NCBI GenBank assembly: GCA_035578175.1
Contig: JAQMRL010000007.1
Coordinates: forward strand, 45,141,391 to 45,205,390
DNA: 64,000 nt
Direction of reading: 5' to 3'
Origin: Catonia carolina
Taxonomy: Eukaryota; Arthropoda; Insecta; Hemiptera; Achilidae
The position numbers and the translations under genes were made by a program. Numbering within the stretch: position 1 is the stretch's first letter; each line of letters starts with the position of its first letter. The notes beneath the pieces are model-generated. The model did not search any database. It was given only the letters and a program-made list of their open reading frames with translations, and was not told the DNA's origin. Of the stretch, positions 11,290 through 23,342 are shown in pieces.

Positions 11290-11349
11290 CCCCCCTTCTA
11301 CCTCCCACCCTTAATTCCTTCTTTTCTTTTCTTTCCTTTCCTTCCTTCT
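11290..11349. repeat. Polypyrimidine/polypurine tract
   Basis: About 60 nearly pure pyrimidines on + (CCTTCTTTTCTTTTCTTTCC is the core). It lies about 50 bp upstream, in transcript sense, of the PREP linker exon, where the RNA would be purine-rich. Confidence 0.85.
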
Positions 11350-12709
11350 AATGTCCCTAATATCCTATACCACCGGCCCAAACCAAAAACTAACAATAAA
11401 ATTATTTATAAAATATTACAATCGAACTCAATGTAATCAAACACTCACTACATCTTAATGAACATTCCACGACTAGAGTCTTGATGCAATGATGCAAGCA
11501 TCAGAGATAATAATTGGGTCTGTCGGTAAAAAAAACACACGCATCTACTACCACCAGATTAACGTTTTACCAGTCACAAGTTATATCTTACCTGGAGAGT
11601 GATTAAACGTAATTAATTCAAGTAATTATATTTGGTATGCATGTACCCAACATTTTTTACAAATTACATTATGAAAATTTTACCTCAATAAATTTCAAAA
11701 TGGCAGTCGTGTAGATATAGAAACAGTTCTCATATGGACTGTCTACCTTCGTAGTACCCCAATTAGTTTTTATGTATTCAGTTATTTGTTGTTTTCTAGA
11801 TAACTATTTGCTTTTATAAAAACAGTATCTACACCAATAAAAATTTTAAAAGCCTCTTTTTTAATAATTTCTTTCTTGTTCATATCTTCATCTTCTTCTC
11901 TAATACAATCATATTTCAACACAGCAATGATTTCTTCTTCGGCCAATATCTCCTATGTTAAAAGATTACGTTGATGAAATCACAGACTTACATAAATAGA
12001 AGGCACTGATGAACCGCAGTACATTTTTAAGTGGCACGTTACCTTCATTACCAAAAGCTAAATTTGGAGTAGTCACGTGAGTGTAAAACACAGAGTTTGA
12101 AATTTACAAAGGTGTGCATGTAGTTCTAATGTTCTTACAAAAAATACAACAGAAAATCAGATACACACAATTCCTCTCTCATTAACATTCATATAGAATC
12201 AGTTTTTTGTACACAATCTCACTTTTTTCTCATTTTTACCTGAAATGTAATATGTTCATTATACCCTAAACCAGCTATTTAAAAACTAAAAAAATTAAAT
12301 GACCACCATTTGACACTTTTATAATTATTTAACTTGTAGAAGATGTTAGGTGCATGCACACTCAATTCCTTTATAATACCTTTAATTGTTCTTATCAACA
12401 AAAAAACAAAATGGCAGACAGACAGAAAACAATGTAAGACAGGGCACAAGTCCAATTCAACTGTTTTGATTATTTCAATATTCAGAATCATTGCACGTCA
12501 CATAAGAACCTGTACAAGTAAACTCATAGTGAAATAACACGTGATGTATAGGTGAGATCTGTTCACACAATCACACATTTGTGAAAAATATTAAAAGTCA
12601 GGTTGAGTACAAAAGATTTAATTCAATAAAAATCATCTTACTTTCACTTAGCCCTTAAAAATATTTCAGGAGAAACATTACAGCAACACAACATTTTATC
12701 TAGACATTT
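11350..12709. other. Intronic sequence, nothing recognised
   Basis: AT-rich intron between the PREP exons at 11240 and 14928. Short overlapping open frames on both strands (12279-12537) have no recognisable motif. Confidence 0.5.
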
Positions 12710-13110
12710 TATTTAGACAGGTGGAGTGTCAAATTATTTACACTCTATCTGTTAGTTGCAGGGCTAAAATAAATAGTTCTGTTTCTTATCACATGGTCAG
12801 CCAATTAAATGACTGAATCATTTAAGAACAGAATAGGTAGAGGTGTAAAAGACACTAATCAGAGTTATCTCGTCTGAAAGTAATGGATTTCATTATACAG
12901 CCAGACCCTGTGGTGAATGAAGTGAAACTGTCATTTGCAGAGTGGAAAATATATGCTTTTCAGAGGGCCTGGCGTGCTGATAAATGTACTTTTCCACTCA
13001 GTGAGGAAGGCAATGGTAAACCACCTCACTCGTCGATTTACTTAGTAAAACCTCTACAGGTTCAAACCAGCCTTTTGGCTGATGACCTAAACAACAACAA
13101 CAACAACATT
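12710..13110 (+). mobile_element. Interspersed repeat with (AAC)n tail (SINE-like)
   Basis: About 400 bp ending CTTTTGGCTGATGACCTAAA followed by an AAC microsatellite. The same sequence occurs at 24695, 43213 and 60528 in the opposite orientation. Shared blocks: CATTATACAGCCAGACCCTG, CATTTGCAGAGTGGAAA, GTGAGGAAGG, TTACTTAGTAAAACCTCTA, GGTTCAAACCAGCC. A 101-aa open frame (12883-13188) falls inside it but is disrupted in the other copies, so it is not a gene. Confidence 0.82.
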
Positions 13111-13384
13111 TTATCATGTCAACAATGTACAAACTTTGTAACACAACTGGCTCATTCCTTGAGATTGTACGACAATCAAATATCATAAAAATAAAACATC
13201 TTTATGACCACTGATTTTTCACCTATTGTATATAAAAAGTTAAGCAGTATACTGAATGATCTAAAGAAAAATGGTTCTCTGCCACAAATCATAACAATGC
13301 TGCCAGCATTATAATAATTACACGACTACAGCAATTATATTGTATCCATTTGTTTCAAGACACAATACTATTTGACTGATTTAA

Positions 13385-13907
13385 CCATTTAACTGCTACC
13401 TTAGGAATTGTCATGTGTAACCTCCTGTGCTGAATTAGGAATGACTTTTTTGGTGTCATCTTAAATCATTACTTATAATGTAACGCAGAAGATAAACGTT
13501 TTCGAAAAAGCTTACGCATACACACTTCATAATGAAGAAACACCAAACTCATATGCAACAGCTGTTTCGAAAAAATACTTATTTATTTGTTTACTATTTT
13601 CACAGTAAAATGCAATATTTTATTTATTTTTATAATAAAAAATGAAGAAAATGATATAACCGAAATATAACTTGAAAATAATCGAATAAATTCGATACCA
13701 AAATACCACGGCAACACATCTGACAATATGCGATGTAGCTAATAAATACAGGACACTGTCAAAAAGTTTCACGTAATAACCAGTAGATGGTGTAACATGT
13801 CCATTATGTAGTGTTATGATTTCCCAATGATTTAACATTAGAACGTACAAAGCACAGTAAGTGCCGCGAGCTCTGAACGTATATATACGTCAATAGCAGT
13901 TAAAGGG
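13385..13907. mobile_element. piggyBac-like MITE (TTAA-flanked)
   Basis: Flanked by TTAA at 13381-13384 and 13908-13911. The left end reads CCATTTAACTGCTA; the right end inverted reads CCCTTTAACTGCTA, a 14-bp terminal inverted repeat with one mismatch. No transposase. CCCTTT ends with TTAA duplication are typical of piggyBac-related MITEs. Confidence 0.8.
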
Positions 13908-13911
13908 TTAA

Positions 13912-14927
13912 AAAAGGGCCTACAGAGATCAACAGTTGATAGTCTGTCTTTCACTCTATCATAAAATAATTTACTGTATGTCTGCCATCCCACCCTATCA
14001 AATATGTCTCATGTTAAAAAGTTTGTGTTCTACATTATGCTGGTAAATTTAAACATACATCAAAACATAAAATGTGACTTTATTTTTAATCCCAGCTGGT
14101 TCTTCAAGATGCTCTGTGTAGTTTTACAGACCCATTACAGCCAACAACTTGATGCCTGTTCTTAAAACTGAGTGTAATATCAATATCAGATAAGTGTTGT
14201 TGATATTATGTTTGAAAATCAGTTACAAGTGTTTACTGTGATAACTGTTCAGTCTTTTTAATTGTGTAAAAAAACCCACAAAATTACTCTGCAGGAGTTG
14301 TGAACCCTAATGCAAAGTGATCCACAATGATAACCACCACATTTGTTCGTCTCAAAAAATAAAATCTCTAAGTTTTTCTATGTCTTGCAAATGGCTCCAA
14401 TCAAAGATATCGTATTTCTAAATACTGTCTTCATCTCAACTACAATTGAATTGTCGAAGCTAAAAAATACCAGACTAAAATACGGAATGGACAAGTCAAC
14501 GGAAATAACCTACTCTCTATTATTCAAAAATAAATCTTTATAATGCATCCTGCAGTTTGAAATTATTTCTATTTCATATAATGAATTTATACAATAATTT
14601 CACCAACCTTCTTTTTAAACTGCGTCACCTTTATTTTTATTCTTACTTACACGTGTTTCGGTGGATCCACCATCATCAGAGTAAATAAAAAAATTGAAAC
14701 TAAAAAAATTTTATCTCACTTATTTAGAATTTACAGAAGATGATACATCTTCAGTCATTTGTATAAAACTATGTCTTTATTATTCATCTGATTAATCTGC
14801 AAATTTTATTTCATGACTGTTCAAATTAAATATCGAGCTGATATTCATAACCTACAAATCACTTAAAGACATACAAGATTGTATTCGCTTTAAAACCAAC
14901 CATGAAACATTGATGTTTGATACTGAC
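13912..14927. other. Intronic sequence, nothing recognised
   Basis: AT-rich PREP intron DNA without recognised genes or elements. Confidence 0.5.
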
Positions 14928-15161
14928 CTGCATACTATGGGCATTGAAGACAGTAGGACTGTTGCTGTCGCTGGAATGACTGCTGTTATTATTATTATTG
15001 TTTTCTACATAACCCGTTGCATAATCTGATCGCAATAAGTTTTCACTTTGCATTTTCCCTTTCAAGCATGTAATATATCGATTACAGAAGTCTTTACACA
15101 ACTCTTGAACTTTTTCTAATTCTAAAAGGTGAATACGAAGAACTTGAATCGCTTTGATCAT
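14928..15161 (-). CDS. Pknox: PREP/PKNOX exon, second half of PBC-binding domain
   Basis: Exon of 234 nt (78 codons, phase 0 at both ends) with acceptor AG at 15163-15162 and donor CAG|GTCAGT at 14928/14927. It carries the HM2 block of the MEIS/PKNOX N-terminal domain, [20 protein letters not shown], then [17 protein letters not shown], the helices that contact PBC homeoproteins. They are followed by a run of six Asn (encoded by an AAT/AAC repeat) and a Ser-rich stretch. The first Met is an internal residue, not a start. The Asn run is a coding microsatellite and may vary in length. Confidence 0.93.
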
Positions 15162-15359
15162 CTACGACAAAATAAAATAATTCACTGTCACTCTAAAAAA
15201 TATATCCATAAATTCACACATATTCATGGAAGCTGTACACCCAACTATCATATTATAACTGGTAAACTACTTGAAAATTTAAAAAAAGATAACAGGCTGC
15301 GAATTAAGTACAAATCATATGATTGTAGATTATTTTAAATGTAACTGCAATAGTCTCTT

Positions 15360-16115
15360 TTATTGAACAGGGAGCTGATATTTGGATGCACAAGAGAAAG
15401 CCTTAGATGTGCTTTTAAACCTGAGCAAAGCTTTCTACCGAGTTCATCATGCAGTTTTAATGAAAACATGGGAGTCTTAATGTGTTAGGGATGTAGAACT
15501 CAAATGGTTTTAGTCTTACCTTATAGGTAAAGTAAAATATGTGCAATGAACTAGAGATGTTGAAGTTAGAATTAACAAGACTTTATTCAAAAAGCATCAA
15601 GTTAAGGCTGGATTCCATGGGGTTTAAATTTAGATCCCATTTTTTTCTTTTTATACATAATTACGATACCAACAGTCATTCCGACTGGCAGAGCTTTACT
15701 GTTTTCGAATTATACTTAAATAAGCAACCGGTAGATGCTCTTCAAATAAATAAAACATATTAACAGAGACTCTGTAGTGAATTTCCTGAATGGAATAATG
15801 TTAACAGTCAGTAGGAGAAAGTGTCAATATTAACAGGTTAAAAAACAAACATAATGTAAAAGACGACAGAGAAGTAGATGTATTTATTCATAATAATATC
15901 CTAGAGCATATAGAAACAGTGAATTTCATGGGAGAAGCACTATACAGGTGTTTAGTGGATTTCTATACCGATCAAATCTATAGTAAAATATTATCTGGGG
16001 CATTTGCTTTAATACAAATTGCCAGATTAATTGATAAACAATTACTAATGCCAGCTTATCATGGTTTATTCTGTCCCATATCTGGTATGGGTCAGACCAT
16101 TTCATTTCACCAGCA
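15360..16115 (+). pseudogene. LINE reverse transcriptase remnant
   Basis: Near 15385 the + strand reads EKALDVLLNLSKAFYRVHHA then VLMKTWES, the decayed form of the DLSKAFDTVDH block that carries a catalytic Asp (here Asn/Tyr). ELKWFxSYLIGKVKYV follows (about 15500), then after decayed sequence LEHIETVNFMGEALYR and DFYTDQIYSKILSGAFALIQ, IARLIDKQLLMPAYHGLF (about 15905-16070), the post-RT region. Cut off by a minus-strand SINE. Its 3' end probably continues at 17090-17460. Confidence 0.72.
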
Positions 16116-16125
16116 CTGGTTGTGA

Positions 16126-16318
16126 CAATTTTTTTTAAATTTATATTTTTTTTTGTTAAACGTCCGACTGTTCTGCAATTACTGCTAATGCAGACGGTGA
16201 AGGATGAAATGATTTTTGTAACGTATGAAAATATGCCGCGCCTGAATGGGATTCGAACCCAAGACCGCATAATGAGAAGCAAGCACGTTACCAACTATGC
16301 CAATGCAGCCGGCGAATC
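16126..16318 (-). mobile_element. tRNA-derived SINE, GGACGTTAAAC-tail family
   Basis: On minus: GGCTGCATTGGCATAGTTGG (A box region, about 16289-16308), CTTGGGTTCGAATCCCATTC (B box, about 16244-16263), body CAGGCGCGGCATATTTTC, tail CAGTCGGACGTTTAAC then an A-rich run at 16126-16162. The B box is intact. Confidence 0.8.
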
Positions 16319-16462
16319 TGATAATATTAATATTATCATCCCCAATCTTATGAGGTTCAAAATAGCCATTAATTTATTTTTACAGTCCTTGGTTTAAATG
16401 TGGTGACCATTTTTGTTTTCCCAAATGCTCAAATGCAAGGGTGGTTTACACTATCACAATCT

Positions 16463-16885
16463 TGAATTGAAATATATATTTTAACCACCAAAATACGGTA
16501 ACAGAAAACACTTACCAATGTTTATAGCCCTTTCATGTACCTTGTACGCATCTTCAGTAAATTAAAATTCTTCAAAAAACATTTTCACATCAAAATTTAA
16601 AACTTCCTACTCCTACCATGGTAGATAAGGAAAAGACTTATTAGTATAATAGACTGAATAGTATTCCTTGCCAACCATGGTAGGAGTAGGAAGTTTTTAA
16701 GATTTGACATGAAAATTTTTTTTAAAGAATTTTAATTTACTTAAAATGTGTACAAGGTACACAAAAGCGCTATAAACATTGGTAAGTGTTTTCTGTTACT
16801 GTATTCTGGTGGTTAGAAATATATATTTCAATTTTAAATAATATGGCTGTTTATAATCCTACATAGGATGTTTGATAAAATAATT
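16463..16885. repeat. Inverted-repeat element ending ATCCTACATAGGAT
   Basis: Left arm 16463-16640 and right arm 16660-16840 are inverse copies (TACGGTAACAGAAAACACTT against AAGTGTTTTCTGTTACTGTA, CTACTCCTACCATGGTAG against the inverse). The right side extends into GGCTGTTTATAATCC-TACATAGGAT. Related sequence lies at 28104-28440 and 32400-32690. Confidence 0.75.
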
Positions 16886-17089
16886 ACAATCTTATCTATT
16901 TATGTTATTCACATGCAATAAGAACCAACTTCTTCAGAACACAAAGCGTTACATTTTAATTTAAGCTTACATTTTACCTAGAATGAAATCTTAAGAGTAA
17001 AATTGGGTAAAAAAAAAATTGAAATTTTTACAATTCTTCACAGGGTATATGGTAACATTTTTTAAACCTCAGTAAAAAGCAATTGGGTG

Positions 17090-17460
17090 TATTAAGATGG
17101 GAGCTACCCACTTAACCTCAATTGTATCATTATACAAGGAGCTTCAACTGCTTACAGTTCCTTCTTTCAAAAATATACCTTAATAAAATTTTAAACATCG
17201 ATTTCTTGCAAATTTTTCAAGTGATACTAGTAATGTAAAAAGCAAAGTACCTTTTTATAGAATTTTAAATTTCACAATCCTAATACAAGGAACACAACAA
17301 TTGGTTTCTACGTTGCTAATCACAACACAAAATTGTTTGAACAAAAACCTACTTATGGAGGAAGAAATATGCTAAAAAATTAACAAAGGTTTTGAAAAGT
17401 TATTGTAATTTGCATTTGTTTAAAAAGAAGCTAAGTAAGTACTTGAGTGATGAAACATTT
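17090..17460 (+). pseudogene. LINE 3' remnant
   Basis: Reads KELQLLTVPSFKNIP at about 17140, matching the KELGILTVPSLYI block, followed by sequence parallel to 10690-10900 and 28510-28700. Probably the tail of the LINE at 15360, split by the SINE and the inverted-repeat element. Confidence 0.6.
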
Positions 17461-17809
17461 TACAGTATACAAAAAATTCTTTCTAAATAAAATAGTAGTA
17501 ACATAAATTGTATTATTATGGGTAATGTTTTAAAAGAAATAGTTAAGTAACGAATTTAATTTTGTGTTAATATTTAGATGTATATTTTTCAGTATTATAC
17601 TCGCTTTCTGGAGTCTTATGGATGCAGTTAAAAATATTTATTACTGAAAAGAACACACTAGTTGTAACCACTAAAAATGCAACTGCATACACAAGTTTCA
17701 TAAGTCATTAAATACAAATGAATTGCTCTCTAGAAAGAGCAAGATGTAATTACAACAGGAAAAATGCAAATTATAAAATTACAAAAAGCAATGAAAAATG
17801 TCAACTCAC

Positions 17810-17981
17810 TAATCCGTCAACTTCAGAGTCATTGACAAGAAATGGTTTTCTGTCTCGTTCTTGGTGTTGAACAAAAGCTTGAATATCCATATTAAAACTT
17901 TCACTGTTAGGAGTTTCAGCTGACTGCGTCGCCTGTTCACAACGCTCAAACAACAGGGCCAGTAAAGGGAACAATGGATGC
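17810..17981 (-). CDS. Pknox: PREP/PKNOX exon, first half of PBC-binding domain
   Basis: Exon of 172 nt, acceptor AG at 17983-17982, donor TTA|GTGAGT at 17810/17809. Two bases carried from the 19608 exon plus its first base make a Lys codon, then HPLFPLLALLFERCEQATQS, the HM1 signature of MEIS/PREP proteins. It continues through FNMDIQAFVQHQE and ends NDSEVDGL, in phase 0 for the next exon ([10 protein letters not shown]). The wording and spacing match PKNOX1/2 closely. Confidence 0.93.
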
Positions 17982-18050
17982 CTGAAATACACAAAAAACA
18001 CACAATTTAATTCTCTTTCAAGCAAAAAAATTGAATGTGTCAACTGAATA

Positions 18051-18875
18051 CAGTAATCCCTTGGTATCCACGGGTTTTGCTTATCCGTGGACTTTGCCCG
18101 TGAGCCTAAAACCTTAAAATACGTACATTTTCTCACCTTGTGTACACTACTTGGTTGGGAAGTCATACAATTCCAAAAACATGTGTTTGAATAAATGTTT
18201 TGGCATCCGTATCATGTTGAGTCACACTAGTATGGCGACAGCCGCCATGAGCCAAGCTAGATTTTCGCGTAATGTACATAGTGAGCCAGTCACCGGGTAC
18301 CGGGCCCCGCCAGTAACACCCCACCATCAGCGCCATACATACGCCCAGGCACCATACTGTAATTTCTCTGTACGTTTTCCTCCATGTGTCAGTCTAACTT
18401 TTTCGTACGTACGTACAGTTCTTTCTGTGTCCGACGATCCTGAAACGAAGCCAAGCATTTCTTCACAAACCATCAACGAGATCCTCAGCATGGCAACACA
18501 GCTTGCTGATCACTCGTTGGAGACGGATCCCGTCATAGAAAGGGCCCTTCAATTCAAAAGAGGACTCAGGAGCTGATGATACCACACGAAGAAGTCCACA
18601 AGGAGTTTGAAAAGAAGAAGAAGCAAAGAGCCATAACTAACTATTTTAACACAACTTAAATTTTTTATGCGTACATTACTGTATTTATTAAATATTCATA
18701 GATTATAATAATGGTAAAATGTTCCTAAAACTATTAAACACTTAAAACGACTACAGGCTTTACCTTTAGAACTTAACCCCCATCTTTTCATTCATATAAG
18801 GTATTATTATCCGTGGTTTTACTAACCGCGGTAACCCTCCGGAACGTAACCCCCGCGGATAACGAGGGATTACTG
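18051..18875 (+). mobile_element. pogo/Tigger-like element, internally deleted
   Basis: TA-flanked (18049-18050, 18876-18877). Left end CAGTAATCCCTTGGTATCCA, right end inverted CAGTAATCCCTCGTTATCCG, with more matched sequence inward. A 3' coding remnant survives: QTINEILSMATQLADHSLET (about 18455-18520), then after a frame change HEEVHKEFEKKKKQRAITNYF-like sequence at about 18580-18650, resembling pogo/jerky transposase C-termini. The catalytic core is missing. It lies in the PREP intron 17982-19607. Confidence 0.82.
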
Positions 18876-19607
18876 TACATGTATGCTTCACCATCACTTT
18901 TTTTCGGTAACCGTTCTTCTAATGTCTAATATGAATGTTCAAGAATGAACACTGATTGTTCCAAATTATTGCTCTTAATATCTGTACACATGCAAGACAA
19001 CACGAACAAGTCCCTCCCTTCAATAACATAATTACAATATTCTCTTGCGATGCTCAACAACTGGACAGACAAAAACATATGAAGCACATAGTATTCAGTC
19101 TTAAAATTCTGATCACACCTACATAATATATCTGTTTTGGTCACTGAATGTGAAAATTGTTTGTGTCATTTTCATTAACAGAACCAAATTATCTTTTGAC
19201 GAACAAAATAAAAATATCAACTCTGACATGCTTGACAATTTGGCTGGTTTTTGTTTCGTTAAATCCAGTAGAATTTAGTAGTGTTGAACAATCATACCCA
19301 AAAAGTCAAGTCCAGAATACAACTCAAGCGAATTCATTTATCTATGGCTGGCTTGTAGTTATCCATCAAGATCTATTTACAGTTCCTCTCTTGACATACT
19401 CTGACGCAATATTCAATGTAATCTGTTTGCTATCTAGTAATATGTATTTTCATAAGTTTTCGGATAAACTGCTGTCTTTCAACTGACAAAAGATACATAT
19501 TCAACAAACTTGTACTCATCAGTTGGTACTGAAGACTACAATGTTGAAAGATACAAAGTGAATTCGGCAAAGGACAACAGAAATAAAATATTCAGACATA
19601 GACATAC

Positions 19608-19745
19608 TTGTAAACAGCTCGTTTATCAGCTTCAAAGATAGCTTGATCGGTGGGACCATTGTTGCCCGTTTGGGCACCAGAACCTATGTTCTCAGGATAC
19701 GACACCATCGCAGCAACTCCAGTTGTTTCTTGCATCTCAGCCCAT
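19608..19745 (-). CDS. Pknox: PREP/PKNOX exon, N-terminal region
   Basis: Acceptor AG at 19747-19746 and donor AA|GTATGT at 19608/19607. It reads WAEMQETTGVAAMVSYPENI, a Gly/Asn stretch and TDQAIFEADKRAVY, leaving two bases that complete the Lys of KHPLF in the next exon. DADKxAIYxHPLF is the usual entry into the HM1 block. The first in-frame Met codon is at 19735-19733, but the frame is open to the acceptor, so translation may begin in an upstream exon that was not found. The start is therefore unresolved. Confidence 0.82.
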
Positions 19746-19934
19746 CTGAAACAGTAATACAACTCAACAAAAATTCACCACACAAGTCACACTAACATAT
19801 AAGTAAACACATAATGCCAAGTTTCTTAATCTATTCGGTATGTTTCTGTTCCTTTGAAAAAATAAACCGATAACCATTAATAACTGTAATTCATACACCA
19901 CACAATCATATAAAAAATACTTAAAATTATTTTT

Positions 19935-20889
19935 ACTTTCTCTTGCCTATATAAATATATAGGAAGGAAAGTATTGTTTTCATTTCGATTTTTCACCGAA
20001 ACCAAACACGTTTTCAGACCCCCCTCAACCCAAAAAAACATGTTTTTAGCAATTGGTCTGTGTGTGTGTGTGTGTGTCTGTGTGTGAACAGAATATCTCA
20101 AGAATGGAACATCGTACGAACTTGAAACTTAAGTACATACACGTCGTACATACCACTACTGGACCAGACACGAACATTTTCATCAAAATCGGTCAACCGG
20201 AAGTAGTAGTTTATTCGTGTAATTTTTCACTTTTTTGCGATTTTCTCAAAAACTGGTCCTACAATTTTTTTAAAAATTGCCTGGTTTACTAAATTTTTTA
20301 TGCTCTACAAGACAGGGTAGGCGCCATGTTTGCTGAAATTCTTGTGAGGGTGTTTTCACATAAAAATGTTGTTTTTTTAAGATTACGGCTTTAATATGCA
20401 ATTTAGCGCAAAAATTTATATAATAAAAGTTGTAGAGAACTTAAAATAAAATCCTACAACTTTTATTTCAAACATTTTTGTATAATGCTTAGTTTAGCAG
20501 TAATTAGCGACTCTGTTTCTGTTTTTCTGTTTTTTTCTCACGAAAACGTGTGAAAAATCGATTTTTTTAAGAATTCAGCCTTAGTATGCATTTCACGACA
20601 AAAGTGTATATAATCAAATTTACAGGAAATTAAAAGATCTACAACTTTTATTGAGAGCATTTTTCTCTACAGAGCCTAGTTTAGCGCGAAAAGAGTGATT
20701 TTCCGTATTTTTAAGCCAAACTGAGGTCGATTTTCATTTTGCATCTTTCACTTATGATTAAAATAAGGTTATGTTTTTTGAGGTTAGTTTTTTGTTTATT
20801 TCTAATGTTTTATTGCTAATGTTAGGTTATATTGGTCATTATTTACATTGGCAAAAGAAAGTTGTGTGAGTGTTTCACACCAGATTTTT
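19935..20889 (+). mobile_element. Helentron/HINE-like repeat, copy E (full length)
   Basis: Full-length copy immediately upstream of the first identified PREP exon, antisense to PREP. All landmarks are present: ACTTTCTCTTGCC, GT tract at about 20057-20080, sub-terminal inverse, hairpin, CAGATTTTTT. Confidence 0.9.
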
Positions 20890-21650
20890 TATTATTATAA
20901 TTATTTTATAACAGTAAATATATTTTATTTAGTGTTCTGGTGTATAAATAAGTAAGTATAAAGAAAAAATGTTGTCAGACAGCCTACAGGTCATGTAAAT
21001 AATACTTTTTCACTCTTGTTTAGTATCTGATTATAACCTCTTCTCTAGGTGACCCCTTGAGATAGCAATAACCCATGAATATAAATGTAATGTATTCCAT
21101 TATATATGTGTATTATAAATCTGAATGTTGTAATTTTGTCTGGAAATTGTAACCCAAAAGGAAGTCTCAGAGCGAAAAAAAATGATAATCTTTTTGTTCT
21201 TCACCCTCTGAAACCCCAAGTAAAAATCTAAAATCCGAGGTCAACCCCCCTGGGGCTCAAAAAACCTATAAAACTGTATAACTTCTAAACAGCTAGAGAT
21301 ATCGAGCTCTGACCTTGTTTAATCAATTTCTTAACTTAGAAAACATAAGTGTTTGTTACCCCAAAGATTTTAATTAGCTCGAGTACTGTAGTGCAGGAGT
21401 ATTACTTACATACATTTTAAAGTATTAATACATCATTTCAGAAGATGTTACCACAGAAAGCCTAATAACACGGCATGTTAAAGAACCGTTACATCACAAC
21501 CACCCCTATGCCCAATGCATTATTTCGGACAGCAGTCTTCAGACACCAGCCTGACTGTGAAGTTAGTGTTTTGCGTTGTTTGCTGCAGCTGCTGTTTTTG
21601 TTACCACAGCGTACTATTCACAATAATAAAAAGTTCTTTTAAGAACTAAA
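20890..21650. other. No recognised feature
   Basis: AT-rich. A C-rich patch near 21240 (GTCAACCCCCCTGGGGCTC) may belong to an unidentified repeat. Confidence 0.45.
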
Positions 21651-21651
21651 C

Positions 21652-22375
21652 CTTTTTTTTTTTTACTTGTGAGGCCGCAATGGACCACTTCAGCCACAAC
21701 ATGAAAGACTCTACTTCGATCTCTGAGCCTTGATCTTTACCCAGTATTCCCTCATTCTTTGTGATCTCTGAGCCCGGAGTTCTTCCGTCACCCTCTGCAC
21801 TCCTCTAGTCTTGGTTTCCGGTTCCAAAGCCAGATCCTTCAACTTTCTATAACTTTCAGACTTGAACCTCACATCCTCCAGCGTCAACCCAAACCTTTCC
21901 AAGTCCTCCTTGACCTCCTTCGTCCAGTTCAAACCGATTTTAAAATCCCAGACACTTTCAATAAGCCGTCTAAGTACTCTGTTCTCCGGTGTTCTAAGGA
22001 TATGGCCCAAAAAGGAGATTCGTTTTTTTCCTAATTGTGTCTAGTATTGGCTCCGAAATTTTATAGACTTCATTATTTGGTAGCAGTCTCCAACTATTAT
22101 CTTTGTATATTCTCTTACCAATACAGGTTCTACGGATTCTTCGTTCTAACGTCAGGATTCTGTGGGTTTTAGTTTTTTGTGACAGTTTTGTTAGGGTCTC
22201 TCCACAGTAAGTCACTGCAGGTTGTATTACCGTTTTGTAATGTCTTACCTTTGTATTTACCGACATTGACTTCTTGTTGTATGTGGTGTGGGTGATGAAC
22301 TGAGCTCTCATTAACTTTTTGGTCCTTTCCGCCCATACTTCCCTGTATACCTTTTATGTATACAAGATGCAACCT
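21652..22375 (-). pseudogene. 5'-truncated LINE, C-terminal end with poly-A tail
   Basis: Minus-strand frames read RAQFITHTTYNKKSMSVNTK, VRHYKTVIQPAVTYCGETL, LTLERRIRRTCIGKRI, then after a frameshift FGPYP/MGHILRTPENRVLRRLIE and NWTKEVKEDLERFGLTLEDV. These are the tail blocks of a non-LTR element (IKPVVTYGxE, LxxFERRILRxI, GHIxRMPExR). It ends in a minus-strand A-run (T-run at 21652-21664), as expected of a target-primed insertion. One frameshift near 22000. Confidence 0.78.
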
Positions 22376-23342
22376 GTTTTGAATTGCTTTGTTAATATTA
22401 ATTTAAATATGGATACCAATAATGTCGATACAAAATTTAGACCCGCCCAAACAATGCAACGAAACTTGACTGCATTGCAACCAAACATAATTGAAGCTTC
22501 AGTTATAACTGGGTGTGGGAAAGGCGAAAAGGTACTGATTCCTCGCTGACCACTAATTCTAAGCAATTATCCCTTAGAGTTCAAAAAAATTCAATTTCCT
22601 GTAAAAGTTTGTTTCGCAATAACCATAAATAAGCCGCACGGGCAAACACTATCATTTGCCGGGATTGATATACGTACTTCCTTCTTTTCGCACCGGGCAT
22701 TTATGTTTCATGTTCGAGGGTTAGCGATAAAACCAATTTATACATTTTAGCGCCAAAAGGACTAGAACTAAAAATATTTTTTATAGGGATGCTTTACATT
22801 AAATGTTTCCACTAATCCTTAAACATTTATGAACCATCAAATTCTCATATTTAATTAAAATAATCTAATAATGATTTTCCAACATGTGCAGCGAAGCGCA
22901 TAGATCCCACTAGTGTGTAATAAAATGTATGTAACACTATAAATTATTATGTATGCATTATGATTATGACATATTTGTATTATATATATTTATGTCTACT
23001 TATAATGTATTACTACTATTGGTTATTGTTGTAATTATATTTTTTATTACTGTTAAAATATTGTAAATAAAACAATACACAAAATTTGAATAAATTATTT
23101 TTTAAAATATGTTTATATGAGTAAAGGTATCATTTAGTCAGTAAGTTACTATCGTTTTAGGTCTAAATCATTCGGTTTATTTAATGTCTGTTAATGGCAT
23201 TAATTAAATTTAATTATATTTTTGTACATTAATTTTAATTACACTAATATTCAATTGTATTTATTATTATTGGTACAGCTGTTCATCACCACATTTTAGA
23301 GTAATTTCTTGTAAAAGGCAATTTTGTGAATTGTATATTATT
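22376..23342. other. No recognised feature
   Basis: AT-rich; small open frames at 22319-22566 on both strands without motifs. Confidence 0.45.

Noticed and set aside
12883..13188. 101-aa protein-coding gene
   Set aside because: It lies wholly within an interspersed repeat and is broken in the other three copies.
6770..16318. Functional tRNA genes
   Set aside because: A and B boxes are present, but the cloverleaf is not closed and the segments have SINE bodies and A-rich tails.
15926..16397. 122-aa minus and 91-aa plus frames
   Set aside because: They cross a SINE and a LINE remnant in shifted frames; no motif beyond those elements.
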